A stretch of 64,000 bases of DNA, taken from CAVXEH01 sp963805645 (GTDB lineage Bacteria; Chloroflexota; Limnocylindria; QHBO01). Shown piece after piece: positions 42,238 through 51,364 of this stretch; the stretch's first letter is position 1; each line of letters begins with the position of its first letter. The notes under the pieces were generated by a model that worked only from the letters and a program-made list of their open reading frames with translations, searched no databases and had not been told where the DNA came from. The translations under genes and the position numbers were made by a program. The stretch spans positions 310,001-374,000 of the forward strand of contig CAWDVA010000006.1 in NCBI GenBank assembly GCA_963805645.1, written 5' to 3'.

Positions 42238-43221
42238 TCACTCCGTCTGGTTGGTCTTGACGACGATCGGGACATAGAACGATCCGAGCCGCGACCAGTC
42301 GAACCAGCGCAGGCTGTTGGCGAAGAGGTTGTAGGCCTCCGAGTAGCCGCCCGGCGGTTTCGTCGCCCGAAGGCCGAACGTGAAGCGCGCCACCCCGTCG
42401 GGTGGCACCGACCGCTGGTCCATCACCGTCGGCACCCAGTTGTAGGGCCAGTCCCACGCGGCGAAGGCGCTCGCGTGCCCGGCAGGATTCCAGGTGCCGA
42501 GCATGATCCGGCCCTTCGAGACGTCCGATCGCCAGGTCCTCCCGCCCCGGTTCACGAACTCGACCCAGTGGGTGATCGTCGTGTAGCGACGGATGACTTC
42601 CGTGCCACTGTTCGACTCGCGCCGGTACGCAGCCAGGAACGGGACTCGTCCCGGGTTCGTGGTGAAGAGCCCCGCATAGATGGGATCGACCGGGACCCAG
42701 GCCCCTCCGGATCGCGCCTGCATCTCCCAGTGCAGGTGCGCCCCATAGCACTGGCCGCTGCATCCCGAGCTGGCGATCCACTGCCCGGCGGAGACGGCCT
42801 GGCCGACCGCGACCCGCACGCCGTGGTAGGCGAGGTGGTAGTAGAGCGTCCGGCGACCGTCGGCGTGGGCGACGAGGACGAAGTTGCCGTAGGTCCCGAA
42901 CTGCGTGGTTCCGTAGCCCTCGAACAGGTCGACCACCGTGCCGTCACGCGCGGCGGCGACCGGACTGCCCAGGGCCATGGGATAGTCCATGCCGGTGTGG
43001 CCGTCGTAGACGCGCCCGTAGTGCAGGGAGCAGTCGTTCCACAGGGTGTTCGCCCAGTCCCGCTGATGACAGGCGCGACCGTCCCGGTCCACGCCGTAGC
43101 TGAGCGATACGGACGGGTCGTAGAACGGCAGGGTGTAGTCGTCCGCCGCCCGGGCGGGGGACGCCCAGCCGATGGCGAAGACCAGCGCCACCGAGGCGCC
43201 GATGAGGATGCGACCGATCAT
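42238..43221 (-). CDS. Secreted M23-family metallopeptidase with C-terminal Ig-like domain
   Basis: Probable peptidoglycan endopeptidase. A signal peptide (residues 1-25, ending A-R-A-A) precedes a LytM/M23 domain with zinc motifs G-H-T-G-M-D-Y and H-L-H-W-E. Residues about 215-327 resemble an Ig-like/NBR1-type domain (T-H-W-V-E-F-V-N-R-G-G-R-T-W). Four cysteines in the catalytic half could form disulfides. The ATG at 43221 overlaps the upstream stop (ATGA). Confidence 0.88.
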   Translation of the reverse strand: MIGRILIGASVALVFAIGWASPARAADDYTLPFYDPSVSLSYGVDRDGRACHQRDWANTLWNDCSLHYGRVYDGHTGMDYPMALGSPVAAARDGTVVDLFEGYGTTQFGTYGNFVLVAHADGRRTLYYHLAYHGVRVAVGQAVSAGQWIASSGCSGQCYGAHLHWEMQARSGGAWVPVDPIYAGLFTTNPGRVPFLAAYRRESNSGTEVIRRYTTITHWVEFVNRGGRTWRSDVSKGRIMLGTWNPAGHASAFAAWDWPYNWVPTVMDQRSVPPDGVARFTFGLRATKPPGGYSEAYNLFANSLRWFDWSRLGSFYVPIVVKTNQTE

Positions 43222-44300
43222 GACGCGCAGCCTCCACACGCGCCCGTCGGGCGCATCCAGGCAGCGAGTGACGAGGTCATCTCCTGCAGGGCTCGTCCTG
43301 CCTCGTCGACGACGACGGTGTGCCGACCGCGGAGGACCGCGACCGCCCGACCGTCGGCGGCGATGCGGGGCAGCGCCCCCGGCCCGAGCGAGACGGGGTT
43401 CCCGTCACCGAGGCGCAGCAGGAAGATGCCGCCATCGGCGAGCGCATAGGCCACGCTCCTGCCGTCCGCGGCGATCGACACGTCGGTCGCGTCGGGCGCC
43501 AGCGTCGCGACGCGCGACGCCGCGCCGTTCGCCAGGCGGTCGAGCGAGACGCCGCCCCCGGGCTGATGGGAGACCGTCGCGATCCCGCCATCCGCGAGCT
43601 CCGAGGCGGCCAGGACGAGGCCCAGGGCATCGCCTCCATCGACCGGACGGACGTGACCGGAGTCGGGGTCCACGCTCACCAGCGACGCGGCAAACGGCGC
43701 TTCCATGGAGGGGAGCGCGATCAGGAGCAGCGCTCCGCTGGCACGGAACGAGACCGCACCGGCAAACGGCCCATCGGCCAGGGCTGTCGCCGACCCGCGG
43801 GTCGTGTCCACGCGCCACAGGCGACCCAGGCCGTCGACCACGGCCAGCCAGCCGCCGGTCGGTGCGAATGCCGCGCCGGTCACGCCCGGCATCGACACGA
43901 GCAGCTGTGCGCCGGACGGGGCGGCCAGCAGGAGCCCGGCGCCCGGGTCGTCGATCGCGTCAGCGATGGCGACGGTGCCGTCGCCGGCGACGTCGAGGAG
44001 ACGCATCGCATCGCGACGCTGCCGCTCGGCTTCGCCCGGGTCGTCAGCCGGCGCGCCCGAGCGATCCGAACCGGTTGGCAGCGAGACCGTCATCAGCCGT
44101 TGGCTGCCGAAGTGCATCTGCGTCGTGGTGATGTCGCGGCCCGCCTGGCGCGCCGCATCCGCGCTGAGCGCGGTGACCGTGGGTGGTGGCTGGGCGGCCA
44201 CCGAGGAGACGAGGCCGAGTGAGCCGGCGAGAGCGGCGGCGAGCAGGGCACTTGCGGCCCCGCGCGCGCGTCGCGGGCTGAGACGATGCCTGGTGGACAT
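43218..44300 (-). CDS. Secreted beta-propeller-like protein
   Basis: A signal peptide (S-A-L-L-A-A-A-L-A-G-S-L-G-L) is followed by repeated beta-sheet blades such as G-W-L-A-V-V-D-G-L-G-R-L-W-R-V-D, S-I-A-A-D-G-R-S-V-A-Y-A and R-I-A-A-D-G-R-A-V-A-V-L. These resemble WD40/TolB-like propellers. The ATG at 44300 follows a GGAGGAT site. It heads an operon with the M23 peptidase and a lipoprotein. Function is unknown; binding or scaffolding in the envelope is likely. Confidence 0.75.
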   Translation of the reverse strand: MSTRHRLSPRRARGAASALLAAALAGSLGLVSSVAAQPPPTVTALSADAARQAGRDITTTQMHFGSQRLMTVSLPTGSDRSGAPADDPGEAERQRRDAMRLLDVAGDGTVAIADAIDDPGAGLLLAAPSGAQLLVSMPGVTGAAFAPTGGWLAVVDGLGRLWRVDTTRGSATALADGPFAGAVSFRASGALLLIALPSMEAPFAASLVSVDPDSGHVRPVDGGDALGLVLAASELADGGIATVSHQPGGGVSLDRLANGAASRVATLAPDATDVSIAADGRSVAYALADGGIFLLRLGDGNPVSLGPGALPRIAADGRAVAVLRGRHTVVVDEAGRALQEMTSSLAAWMRPTGACGGCAS

Positions 44301-44420
44301 CGGGATCCTCCGTTCGGGTGCGACACATGGAGACTGTCCACGGGCACTGCGGGCTTCGACCACCTCCGGGCTCGTCCTGCGACGCCGGGCGTTCGGCGTG
44401 GGTGGGACGCTAGCCGTCGC

Positions 44421-44451
44421 GCCTTATCCGGGCCTTATCCGCCCGTATACT
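44421..44451 (+). promoter_or_regulatory. Promoter with 11-base-phased direct repeats
   Basis: GCCTTATCCG occurs at 44421-44430 and again at 44432-44441, an 11-base period. TATACT (44446-44451) follows, 7 bases before the ATG at 44459. The repeats cover the -35 region, suggesting an activator or repressor site in front of a leaderless gene. Confidence 0.45.
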
Positions 44452-44458
44452 CGGCCCG

Positions 44459-45214
44459 ATGCCCCCGCTCACCGCACCGCTCCTGGGTCTCGCCGTGCTC
44501 GGCGTCGTCCTCGTGGGCGTCGGAGCCGCCTGGATGCGCGCCATCGGTGCGGACCCGGATCGCGCTCGCCGACTGGCCGGCGCACGGGGCATGGCCGTCG
44601 CCGAGGTCCTCGACCTGACGGAGGCACCGCCGCGGCCCGTCCGCGTCTCGGGCCGAATCCGCTGCGCGGACCCGCTGGTGGCCCCCGATGACGAGCGCCT
44701 GGTCGCCTTCCACCGCGACGTGTCGGTGCGGCTCGCGGATGGGCGCTGGCGAACCATCGAACGCGTGCGAGAAACCCGCTCGTTCGAGCTGTGGGACCAC
44801 GCTGGGTCCCTCGCGCTCGACCCGGCACAGGCCGCCGAACCGCTCATCACCATCCCGCTGGTCTGGGAGGGATCGCCCGCCGAGCTCGTCGAGCCCCATT
44901 CGGCCGCGGTCGCGCGCCTCGCCGCCGAATCGGGCACCATGCCCGACGCTGCCCGGGCCGTGACCCGCTCGATCTCGGTCGTCGACCCGCTGCTGGTCCT
45001 GGCCCGGGTCGAGATCGGCCCGGATGGGCCGCACCTGGTCCCGCCCCGGGACGGCTACCTCGTCTCGGCCCTCGAGCTCGACGCGGCGATGCGCCTCCTT
45101 GGCGGCTCACGCCGCCGCCAGCTGGTGCTGGCCATCGCGACCCTCGCGGCAGGCTCCGTGCTCATCGCCGGAGCCCTCCTGGCCGTGCTCCTCGCCGGGG
45201 TGCTGGGCGCCTGA
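44459..45214 (+). CDS. Membrane protein with GIDE-like domain
   Basis: A 251-residue protein with one hydrophobic helix at each end (residues 5-25 and about 222-248). The middle domain (V-S-G-R-I-R-C, then R-L-V-A-F-H-R-D-V-S-V-R and F-E-L-W-D-H-A-G-S-L-A-L-D) resembles the GIDE domain of eukaryotic E3 ligases such as MUL1, which is found without a RING finger in prokaryotes. Its biochemical role there is not established. TATACT lies 7 bases before the ATG, so the mRNA is probably leaderless. Confidence 0.65.
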   Translation: MPPLTAPLLGLAVLGVVLVGVGAAWMRAIGADPDRARRLAGARGMAVAEVLDLTEAPPRPVRVSGRIRCADPLVAPDDERLVAFHRDVSVRLADGRWRTIERVRETRSFELWDHAGSLALDPAQAAEPLITIPLVWEGSPAELVEPHSAAVARLAAESGTMPDAARAVTRSISVVDPLLVLARVEIGPDGPHLVPPRDGYLVSALELDAAMRLLGGSRRRQLVLAIATLAAGSVLIAGALLAVLLAGVLGA

Positions 45215-45225
45215 TCGCGGTGGTC

Positions 45226-45284
45226 GTACCGGTTCTCATCGGTACCAAGGAGCCATCGCCTCCAGTGATTGCCACTTCTAGCAT
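45226..45284 (+). promoter_or_regulatory. Inverted repeat and -10 element before the diguanylate cyclase gene
   Basis: GTACCG (45226-45231) and CGGTAC (45240-45245) form a perfect inverted repeat with an 8-base spacer. TAGCAT (45279-45284) is a candidate -10; no good -35 is seen. The leader to the GTG at 45354 would be about 62 bases. Confidence 0.35.
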
Positions 45285-45353
45285 TCGGTGCACGGATCCT
45301 CACAGAAGCTCCATCCAGGAGCCCGGGTGGACCCCTCACGAGGAGCGGCGGCG

Positions 45354-48300
45354 GTGCCAGCACAGACCCGGGACCGGTCGGGCGACCCCCACGCACTGAT
45401 CAGCGTGGCCCAGGCGGCTGCGCAGCTCGGAGTCCACCCGAACACGATCCGCGCATGGACCGACGCCGGGCGGCTCCCGGCCTTCCGCATCAACGCACGC
45501 GGCGATCGCCGATTCCGTCGCTCCGACGTCGAAGGGCTCCTCGCCGAGGGCGGCCGACCCGTCGGGTCGCCGCCAGGCAGCTCCGCCATGGCATCACGTC
45601 ACGAGGCCGAGGTCGCCGTCCTGGCCAGGATCACCCTTGGGGTGGGCGGACCGAGCCCCGTCGCCGTCTGCCGCGTGGTGATCGACGCGCTTCGCACGCA
45701 GCTCGGCTACGACCGGGTCGCGATCTATCTCACCTCCCGTGGTTCCATGCGCCTGGAGACCCACGCGGGCTACCGGCAACCGCCGGCGGCGACCATTGAC
45801 CCCACCACGGTGCGTGTCGTCGACGAGGAACCCGTGCAGATCGGTGCGCCCGCTCCCGTGGCGGCTTACGAGACTCGTCTGCCGATCCGCGCCGCCTCCG
45901 AGCTCCTGGGGATCCTGGTGGTCGCCCAGCGGGCGGACGGTGCCTCCGCCGAGGAAGACCTCCCCTTCCTCGAGACCATCGCCGACTCCCTGGGCGCCGC
46001 GGTGCAGAACGCGCGGCTGCTGGCGCGGGCACGGCGTGAGCTTAGCCGCGCGCGCGCGCTGCGCAGCACCATCCAGGAGCTCACGGGCGAGCTCGACCTC
46101 CCCGCGGTCCTCGACGGCATCGTCGACCGCAGCCGGGCGCTGTTCGGCGCCGAGAAGGTGGGCCTCTGGCTCCTGCTCGATGTCGACCCGCCGTTCCAGC
46201 TCGCCGCGGGGCGCGGGATCAGCGACGCCTTCCAGGCACGCGTCCGCTCCCTGACGCTCGACAGCCCGGCGGTTGGAGTCCGCGCGGTGCTCGATCGCCG
46301 CACGCACGTGGTCCAGCAGGCGTCGTCGGACGCCCGGGTGGGTGCCATGCACGATGTCTACACCGAGGAGGGAATCGAGACCGCCTGTCTCGTCCCGCTG
46401 GTCACGAACGACCGGACGATGGGGGTCCTGGGGCTCTACCACACCGGGCGGCACGACTGGCCCACCGAGGAGCTCAACCTCGCCCAGGCCCTTGCCAACC
46501 AGGGCGCCGTGGCGATCAGCAATGCCCGGCTGTACCGGTCCGTGGCGGACCAGGCGGCGCGGATGCGCTCCATCCAGGATCTGTCCGCGCGTTTGAACCG
46601 CCTGACCGATGTCCAGGCCATCGCCGCGGCGATCGTGGCTGAGGCCTCGGCGCTGGCCGCGTACCACGACATCCGCGTCTACGAGGTGGACTGGGACCGC
46701 CGCGTCTGCGAGCCGATCGCCTTCACCGATCGCCTGCTCGGCGAGGGCGGCGACTTCGTGGAGCGACTTCGGGTCGACATCGGTCCCGGCTCATTCACCG
46801 GCACCGTCGCCGAGTCCGGCGAGCCGCTCCTCATCAACGACGCGCTCGCCGACCAGCGAGGGCTGACGATCGAGGGAACGGACGACATCGACGAGTCCAT
46901 GCTGGTGGTGCCCATGATGTTCGAAGGTCGTGCCGTCGGGGTCGTGGCGCTCAGCAAGCTCGGGACCAACCAGTTCAGCACCGACGACCTGCAGACCATG
47001 ACGATCTTCGCCGGCTACGCGGCACAGGCCATCGCAAACGCGCGCGCCTATGTGCAGCTCGAGCACCAGTCGGGCGAGCTGGCCCGCCAGCTGCAGTCCC
47101 AGCGCCGCCTGCTGGAGATCAACGAGCGGCTGCTGTCCACCTTCGATCAGCGTAGCGTCCTGGAGATGATCGCCGATGGGCTGCTGACGGTTGTGCGCTA
47201 CGACAACCTGTCGATCTACCGCGCGGATCACGCCCACCAGACGCTGGTCCCGATGTTCACCCGCGACCAGCACCAGGCCGCGGTGAGCGCCTACTCCATC
47301 CCGTTCGGCCGCGGTCTCATGGGCTGGGTGGTCGATCGCGCCGAGGCGGTGCTGGCCAACGACGCGCTCAGCGATCCGCGGGCGGTGCAGATCCCGGGAA
47401 CGCCCCCCGAGCCCGAGGCTCTCTGTGTCGTGCCCCTGATCTACGATGGGTTCGTCATCGGCGCACTGAACGTGTCACGGATCGGCGGGGCGGAGGCACA
47501 CTTCTCGGACGCCGATTTCGAGCTCATCAAGCTGTTCGCCGGCCAGGCGTCGATCGCGCTGCGAAATGCCGCCGCGCACCACGAGGTGCGTCGGCTGGCA
47601 GAAACGGACGCGCTGACCGGCCTGGGCAACCACGGCGCCTTCCAGCGCTATCTCGTGGAGCTGTTCGACTCGGTCGACGCCGAGGCTGGCGAGCCGCCCT
47701 TCGGTCTGCTGATGATGGACCTGGATCGGTTCAAGGACTACAACGACGGCCTCGGCCATCCAGCCGGCGACGCGCTGCTCAACGCCATCGGGCAGGCGAT
47801 CGTGAAGGCCGCCCGCGGCACCGATCGCGTCTTCCGCTACGGGGGCGACGAGTTCGTCGTGGTCCTGCAGGACACCACGGCCGCAGATAGCGTGCTCGCC
47901 GCGGATCGCATCCGCCGCGCGGTGGCCCGCATCACCGCGGGCGAGACCTACCCGGTGACGGTCACCGTCGGCGTCTCCGCCTACCCGGCCGACGCACGCG
48001 AGAAGAACGCCCTGATCAACGCTGCCGATACTGCCCTCTACTACGGCAAGCAGGCGGGCGAGAACCGCGTGGTCCGCATCGCCGACGTCCCCCGCGAGAT
48101 GCGGGCCCTGCGCGGCACCCTCGACCAGCTGGCGCGCACGGCACTCCTGCACCCCGAGGAGGCCGGGACCATGGAGCACCTCGTCGAGCAGGCTGCGCGG
48201 CTGGGGTCGGGCATCGACGACGAGGCATCCGGGGCGCTGCGGGAGGCCGTGCTGAGCATGGCTCGCAGCCTGGATACACGGGACGCCGCCAGCCGGCGCC

Positions 48301-48764
48301 ATGCGGACCGGGTGGCTCGCCTGGCCCGTCGTCTCGCCGAGCAGCTGGGCTGCCCCGACAACGAGGCGGACACCGTCGAGCTCGCGGCGCGCCTGCACGG
48401 CATCGAGGAGGTGCACGCGGATGCGCTGGACACCGTCCGGTCGCTGCACGGCGTGGCCGAGATCCTGAACGCCGAGCGTCGGCTGCGTGCCGGCTCCCGC
48501 CGGCGCTCGCCTGGCCCGGTCTCGCTCGGCGCGGAGATCGTCGCCGCTGCGAACCAGTACGACGCCCTGGTCGGAAGCCGATCCACCCGGCGGTCCGTCA
48601 CCGAGGGGCTCGCCGCCCTTCCCGAGCGCGCGCCCGGCGTCCGGAGCGAGGTGATCGATGCCGTTGGGCGCGTCGTGTCAGGCCCGGCGAAGCGGCCCAT
48701 CACCCGCGGCCGTCGTCGCCGCGACCAGACCGCGCGGCCTGCACCGGAACGCGGCGCCGCCTGA
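45354..48764 (+). CDS. DNA-binding multi-GAF diguanylate cyclase with degenerate HD domain
   Basis: A 1136-residue regulator. Residues about 15-65 are a MerR/excisionase-type helix-turn-helix (S-V-A-Q-A-A-A-Q-L-G-V-H-P-N-T-I-R-A-W). Four GAF domains follow (about 85-230, 245-400, 415-580, 605-760). Next comes a GGDEF domain with R-Y-G-G-D-E-F and an intact inhibitory RxxD site five residues before it. The C-terminal part looks like an HD-type phosphohydrolase (H-A-D-R-V-A-R-L-A-R-R-L-A), but the metal pair H-D is H-G (L-H-G-I-E-E-V), so it should be inactive. The GTG at 45354 was chosen for the GAGGAG 8 bases upstream. It likely makes cyclic di-GMP under control of small ligands or redox. Confidence 0.88.
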   Translation: MPAQTRDRSGDPHALISVAQAAAQLGVHPNTIRAWTDAGRLPAFRINARGDRRFRRSDVEGLLAEGGRPVGSPPGSSAMASRHEAEVAVLARITLGVGGPSPVAVCRVVIDALRTQLGYDRVAIYLTSRGSMRLETHAGYRQPPAATIDPTTVRVVDEEPVQIGAPAPVAAYETRLPIRAASELLGILVVAQRADGASAEEDLPFLETIADSLGAAVQNARLLARARRELSRARALRSTIQELTGELDLPAVLDGIVDRSRALFGAEKVGLWLLLDVDPPFQLAAGRGISDAFQARVRSLTLDSPAVGVRAVLDRRTHVVQQASSDARVGAMHDVYTEEGIETACLVPLVTNDRTMGVLGLYHTGRHDWPTEELNLAQALANQGAVAISNARLYRSVADQAARMRSIQDLSARLNRLTDVQAIAAAIVAEASALAAYHDIRVYEVDWDRRVCEPIAFTDRLLGEGGDFVERLRVDIGPGSFTGTVAESGEPLLINDALADQRGLTIEGTDDIDESMLVVPMMFEGRAVGVVALSKLGTNQFSTDDLQTMTIFAGYAAQAIANARAYVQLEHQSGELARQLQSQRRLLEINERLLSTFDQRSVLEMIADGLLTVVRYDNLSIYRADHAHQTLVPMFTRDQHQAAVSAYSIPFGRGLMGWVVDRAEAVLANDALSDPRAVQIPGTPPEPEALCVVPLIYDGFVIGALNVSRIGGAEAHFSDADFELIKLFAGQASIALRNAAAHHEVRRLAETDALTGLGNHGAFQRYLVELFDSVDAEAGEPPFGLLMMDLDRFKDYNDGLGHPAGDALLNAIGQAIVKAARGTDRVFRYGGDEFVVVLQDTTAADSVLAADRIRRAVARITAGETYPVTVTVGVSAYPADAREKNALINAADTALYYGKQAGENRVVRIADVPREMRALRGTLDQLARTALLHPEEAGTMEHLVEQAARLGSGIDDEASGALREAVLSMARSLDTRDAASRRHADRVARLARRLAEQLGCPDNEADTVELAARLHGIEEVHADALDTVRSLHGVAEILNAERRLRAGSRRRSPGPVSLGAEIVAAANQYDALVGSRSTRRSVTEGLAALPERAPGVRSEVIDAVGRVVSGPAKRPITRGRRRRDQTARPAPERGAA

Positions 48765-48767
48765 TCA

Positions 48768-48786
48768 AGGCCCGGTCCGCGGGCCT
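48768..48786 (+). terminator. Stem-loop after the diguanylate cyclase gene
   Basis: AGGCCC (48768-48773), 7-base loop, GGGCCT (48781-48786), directly after the stop codon. No T-run. Confidence 0.35.
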
Positions 48787-48817
48787 CCGTCCGGGGGCTG
48801 CTATGATCGCGGCTCCC

Positions 48818-49588
48818 ATGCACGTCCGCCCCTTCGCTGCCCTGCGCCGCGGTCGACCGCCGCTGCTGCTCCCCGGCGTTCTCCTGATCGGCGTGCTGCT
48901 CGCCGCATGCTCGTCGACGTCCGCGCCCTCCGGCACCCCCGGCCTGCCCTCCCCGAGCGGCATGACGGTCGCCCCTACCCCGTCGCCGTCCCCCACGCCG
49001 CTGCCGACGCCCGACTTCACGAACACGGCGGACCCGACCCTGTCGGCCCTCATCCCGGACACCGTCGACGGCGCCCAGGTGTTCAAGCCGGACCCGACGA
49101 GCTACGGCGTCTCGCCGGGCGACATCGCCATGCCCTTCGGTGACATCGGCCTGCGCTTCCGATCCCTCGTGATCGCCTACGTCGTGCGGCCCCGCCTCTC
49201 GCTCTACGCGATGCGCGTCGAGGGACCGTCGGTCGACACCGCCGACCTGAAGCCATACCTGGCGGCCGCGGGACGCTACATCGGGGTCAGCGGGCTCCAG
49301 CCGGACGCCTGGAAGGCGGCCGTGGTGAACGGGAACCGGGTCTGGACCCGCGGCGAGGACGAGGCCACCCTGCCCAAGACCACCTTCTACTGCTGGAGCT
49401 CCGGCCAGTACGTGTTCCTGATGACCGGATCGAGCGACGCGACCAACCAGGCCATGGTGAGCGCACTGCCGGGCCAGCCAGCGCCCACGCCGACGCCGAC
49501 GGCCTCGCCCGTCGCAAGCGGCTCCGCTGCCCCCGGCGGCTCCGCAGCGGCGGGCGCCACGGCCACGACGAGCCCCTCGGGGACGTGA
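48818..49588 (+). CDS. Lipoprotein with P/T/S-rich linkers, unknown function
   Basis: A 256-residue lipoprotein with signal and lipobox V-L-L-A-A-C. It has a proline/threonine-rich linker, a compact domain of about 150 residues (L-I-P-D-T-V-D-G, then F-Y-C-W-S-S-G-Q-Y-V-F-L-M-T-G) and a P/T/A/G-rich tail. The ATG at 48818 was preferred: TATGAT (48802-48807) is 10 bases upstream and the earlier ATG at 48803 lies inside that hexamer. Family not recognised. Confidence 0.7.
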   Translation: MHVRPFAALRRGRPPLLLPGVLLIGVLLAACSSTSAPSGTPGLPSPSGMTVAPTPSPSPTPLPTPDFTNTADPTLSALIPDTVDGAQVFKPDPTSYGVSPGDIAMPFGDIGLRFRSLVIAYVVRPRLSLYAMRVEGPSVDTADLKPYLAAAGRYIGVSGLQPDAWKAAVVNGNRVWTRGEDEATLPKTTFYCWSSGQYVFLMTGSSDATNQAMVSALPGQPAPTPTPTASPVASGSAAPGGSAAAGATATTSPSGT

Positions 49589-49638
49589 CCCGGCCCCGCT
49601 GACGGCGGCCGGAGCGTCGAGCGCGTACCATCGGCCGC

Positions 49639-50694
49639 ATGGCGAGCACCGAGCTGCCCGACGGGGCGTGGCCCGACGACGGCGACCCGGACGACCGCAC
49701 CGCCCGCAAGCGCGACCGGCTGGCGAGGCTGCTGCGCGTGGCCTCGATCCTCTACAGCGCGGGCAGCGGCGAGCAGGGTGTGCCCGTGACGGAGATCGCG
49801 CGGCTCACCGGCATGACCACTCGCACCGTCTACCGCGACATCAACGCCCTCGACAGCGAGCTGGGCATCCCCATCTTCCAGGCCGGCCGCGGCCGGTACG
49901 GGATCGAGCGCAAGTACTTCCTGCCACCGCTGCACCTCTCCGTTCCGGAGGCAATCGTCCTCTTCCTCGCTGCCCGCCTCATCGCCCGGTGGAGCGACGA
50001 GTACAACCAGGCGGCGGTGAGCGCCTTCACCAAGCTCGCCGACCTGCTCCCCCAGCCGATCGCGCGCCACGTCGCTGCCACGATGCTGGCCGTCGGGTCC
50101 CACTCGCCCAACGAGCCGTTCACCCGGATCTTCTCGACGGTGGCCCGGGGATGGGCCGAGGGGCGGGTGGTGGAGATCGGCTACGAGCCCGGCGAGGGAA
50201 CGCCGCGCGTGACCCGCGTGCGGCCGTACTTCCTGGAGCCCGATGCGGCGCTGCGCAGCGTCTACCTCATCGGCTTCGACGAAGGGGCCGATGCGATGCG
50301 GACCTTCAAGGTCGAGCGCATTCGATCGGCGACGCTGCTCGCCGATCGATACGAGATCCCGGTCGACTTCGATCCGGACCGATGGCTGGCCAACTCGTGG
50401 GGGATCTGGTCGTCCGATACCACGCCCACCGTCGAGGTTCGCCTGCGCTTCGAGGCCGGCGTGGCACACCGCGTGCGGGAGGCGGTCTGGCACCGGTCCC
50501 AGCGGCTCACGGAGCTGCCCGACGGCGGCGTGGAGCTGAGCGTGACGGTCGCGGGGATCGTGGAGATACGACCGTGGATCCTCTCGTGGGGAGACGGCGT
50601 GGAGGTTCTCGCCCCGGCCGACCTCCGCGCGTCGGTCGCCGCCGCCGTCCACGCCGCAGCGGCGCGATACGGGGGGCAACCCGGCGGTGGCTGA
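49639..50694 (+). CDS. HTH-WYL transcriptional regulator (YafY/PafC type)
   Basis: A 351-residue regulator. The N-terminal helix-turn-helix is V-P-V-T-E-I-A-R-L-T-G-M-T-T-R-T-V-Y-R-D. The WYL domain runs about 165-270 (V-V-E-I-G-Y-E-P-G-E-G, R-V-R-P-Y-F-L-E-P) and a C-terminal WCX-like extension follows. WYL proteins often sense nucleic acids or nucleotides and control DNA-damage or defence genes. TACCAT is 7 bases before the ATG, so a leaderless mRNA is likely. It heads a run of three overlapping genes. Confidence 0.88.
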   Translation: MASTELPDGAWPDDGDPDDRTARKRDRLARLLRVASILYSAGSGEQGVPVTEIARLTGMTTRTVYRDINALDSELGIPIFQAGRGRYGIERKYFLPPLHLSVPEAIVLFLAARLIARWSDEYNQAAVSAFTKLADLLPQPIARHVAATMLAVGSHSPNEPFTRIFSTVARGWAEGRVVEIGYEPGEGTPRVTRVRPYFLEPDAALRSVYLIGFDEGADAMRTFKVERIRSATLLADRYEIPVDFDPDRWLANSWGIWSSDTTPTVEVRLRFEAGVAHRVREAVWHRSQRLTELPDGGVELSVTVAGIVEIRPWILSWGDGVEVLAPADLRASVAAAVHAAAARYGGQPGGG

Positions 50695-51364
50695 CGGCGA
50701 CGAGCTCGAGCTCAAGCTGCTGGCCGGCGACGACCGTCCACTGCAGGAGCTGGCGGCCCGGAGGACGCTGGGCCCTGCCAGCCTCGGTGACCTCAGCGTC
50801 ACCGGCGAGCTCGACCGATACCTGGATACGGCCGACGGGCGGCTTGGCGAGGCGCGCTGGGCATGCCGGCTCCGCACCCGCGACGGACGCACCATCGTGT
50901 CGCTCAAGGGTCCCAGCCGCCGCGCCACCGGGACCGACGCCTCGCTCCACCAGCGCCCCGAGCGCGAGGGGCCGGCGAACGATCGCCTCGATCCCGCGGC
51001 CTGGCCGCCGTCCGGCGCCACGGAGCTGCTCCGCGCGCTCAGTGGCGACGCTCCGCTGGTCGAGCGTCTGGCGCTGCGCCAGGAGCGGGGGGAACGGGCG
51101 GTCCGGGTCGGGGATGCGCACGTGGGCACCCTGAGCCTGGATCGCGTGGACGTGCTCCACCGGGGGGACCCGGTGGGACGCCTGTTCGTTGTGGAGCTGG
51201 AGCTGGCCGGTGACGCCGCGCGCGATCCCTCGCTGATCGCACGGCTGTCGGACGCCCTGGCGGCAGTCGACGGGCTGTCGCCGGATCCGGCAAGCAAGCT
51301 CGAGCACGCGCTCGCCCTCGTCGCCGCCGCGGCGGCCCCACCCGCCCCGTCGCCGCTGACGTGA
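50687..51364 (+). CDS. CYTH-domain protein
   Basis: A 225-residue single CYTH domain. The signature E-L-E-L-K-L is at residues 6-11, with later basic and acidic strands (W-A-C-R-L-R-T-R-D-G, V-S-L-K-G, V-V-E-L-E-L). Members include thiamine triphosphatases, inorganic triphosphatases and class IV adenylate cyclases. Without a CHAD partner the substrate is open. The GTG overlaps the WYL gene by 8 bases and its stop overlaps the next GTG start (GTGA). Confidence 0.85.
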   Translation: MADGDELELKLLAGDDRPLQELAARRTLGPASLGDLSVTGELDRYLDTADGRLGEARWACRLRTRDGRTIVSLKGPSRRATGTDASLHQRPEREGPANDRLDPAAWPPSGATELLRALSGDAPLVERLALRQERGERAVRVGDAHVGTLSLDRVDVLHRGDPVGRLFVVELELAGDAARDPSLIARLSDALAAVDGLSPDPASKLEHALALVAAAAAPPAPSPLT

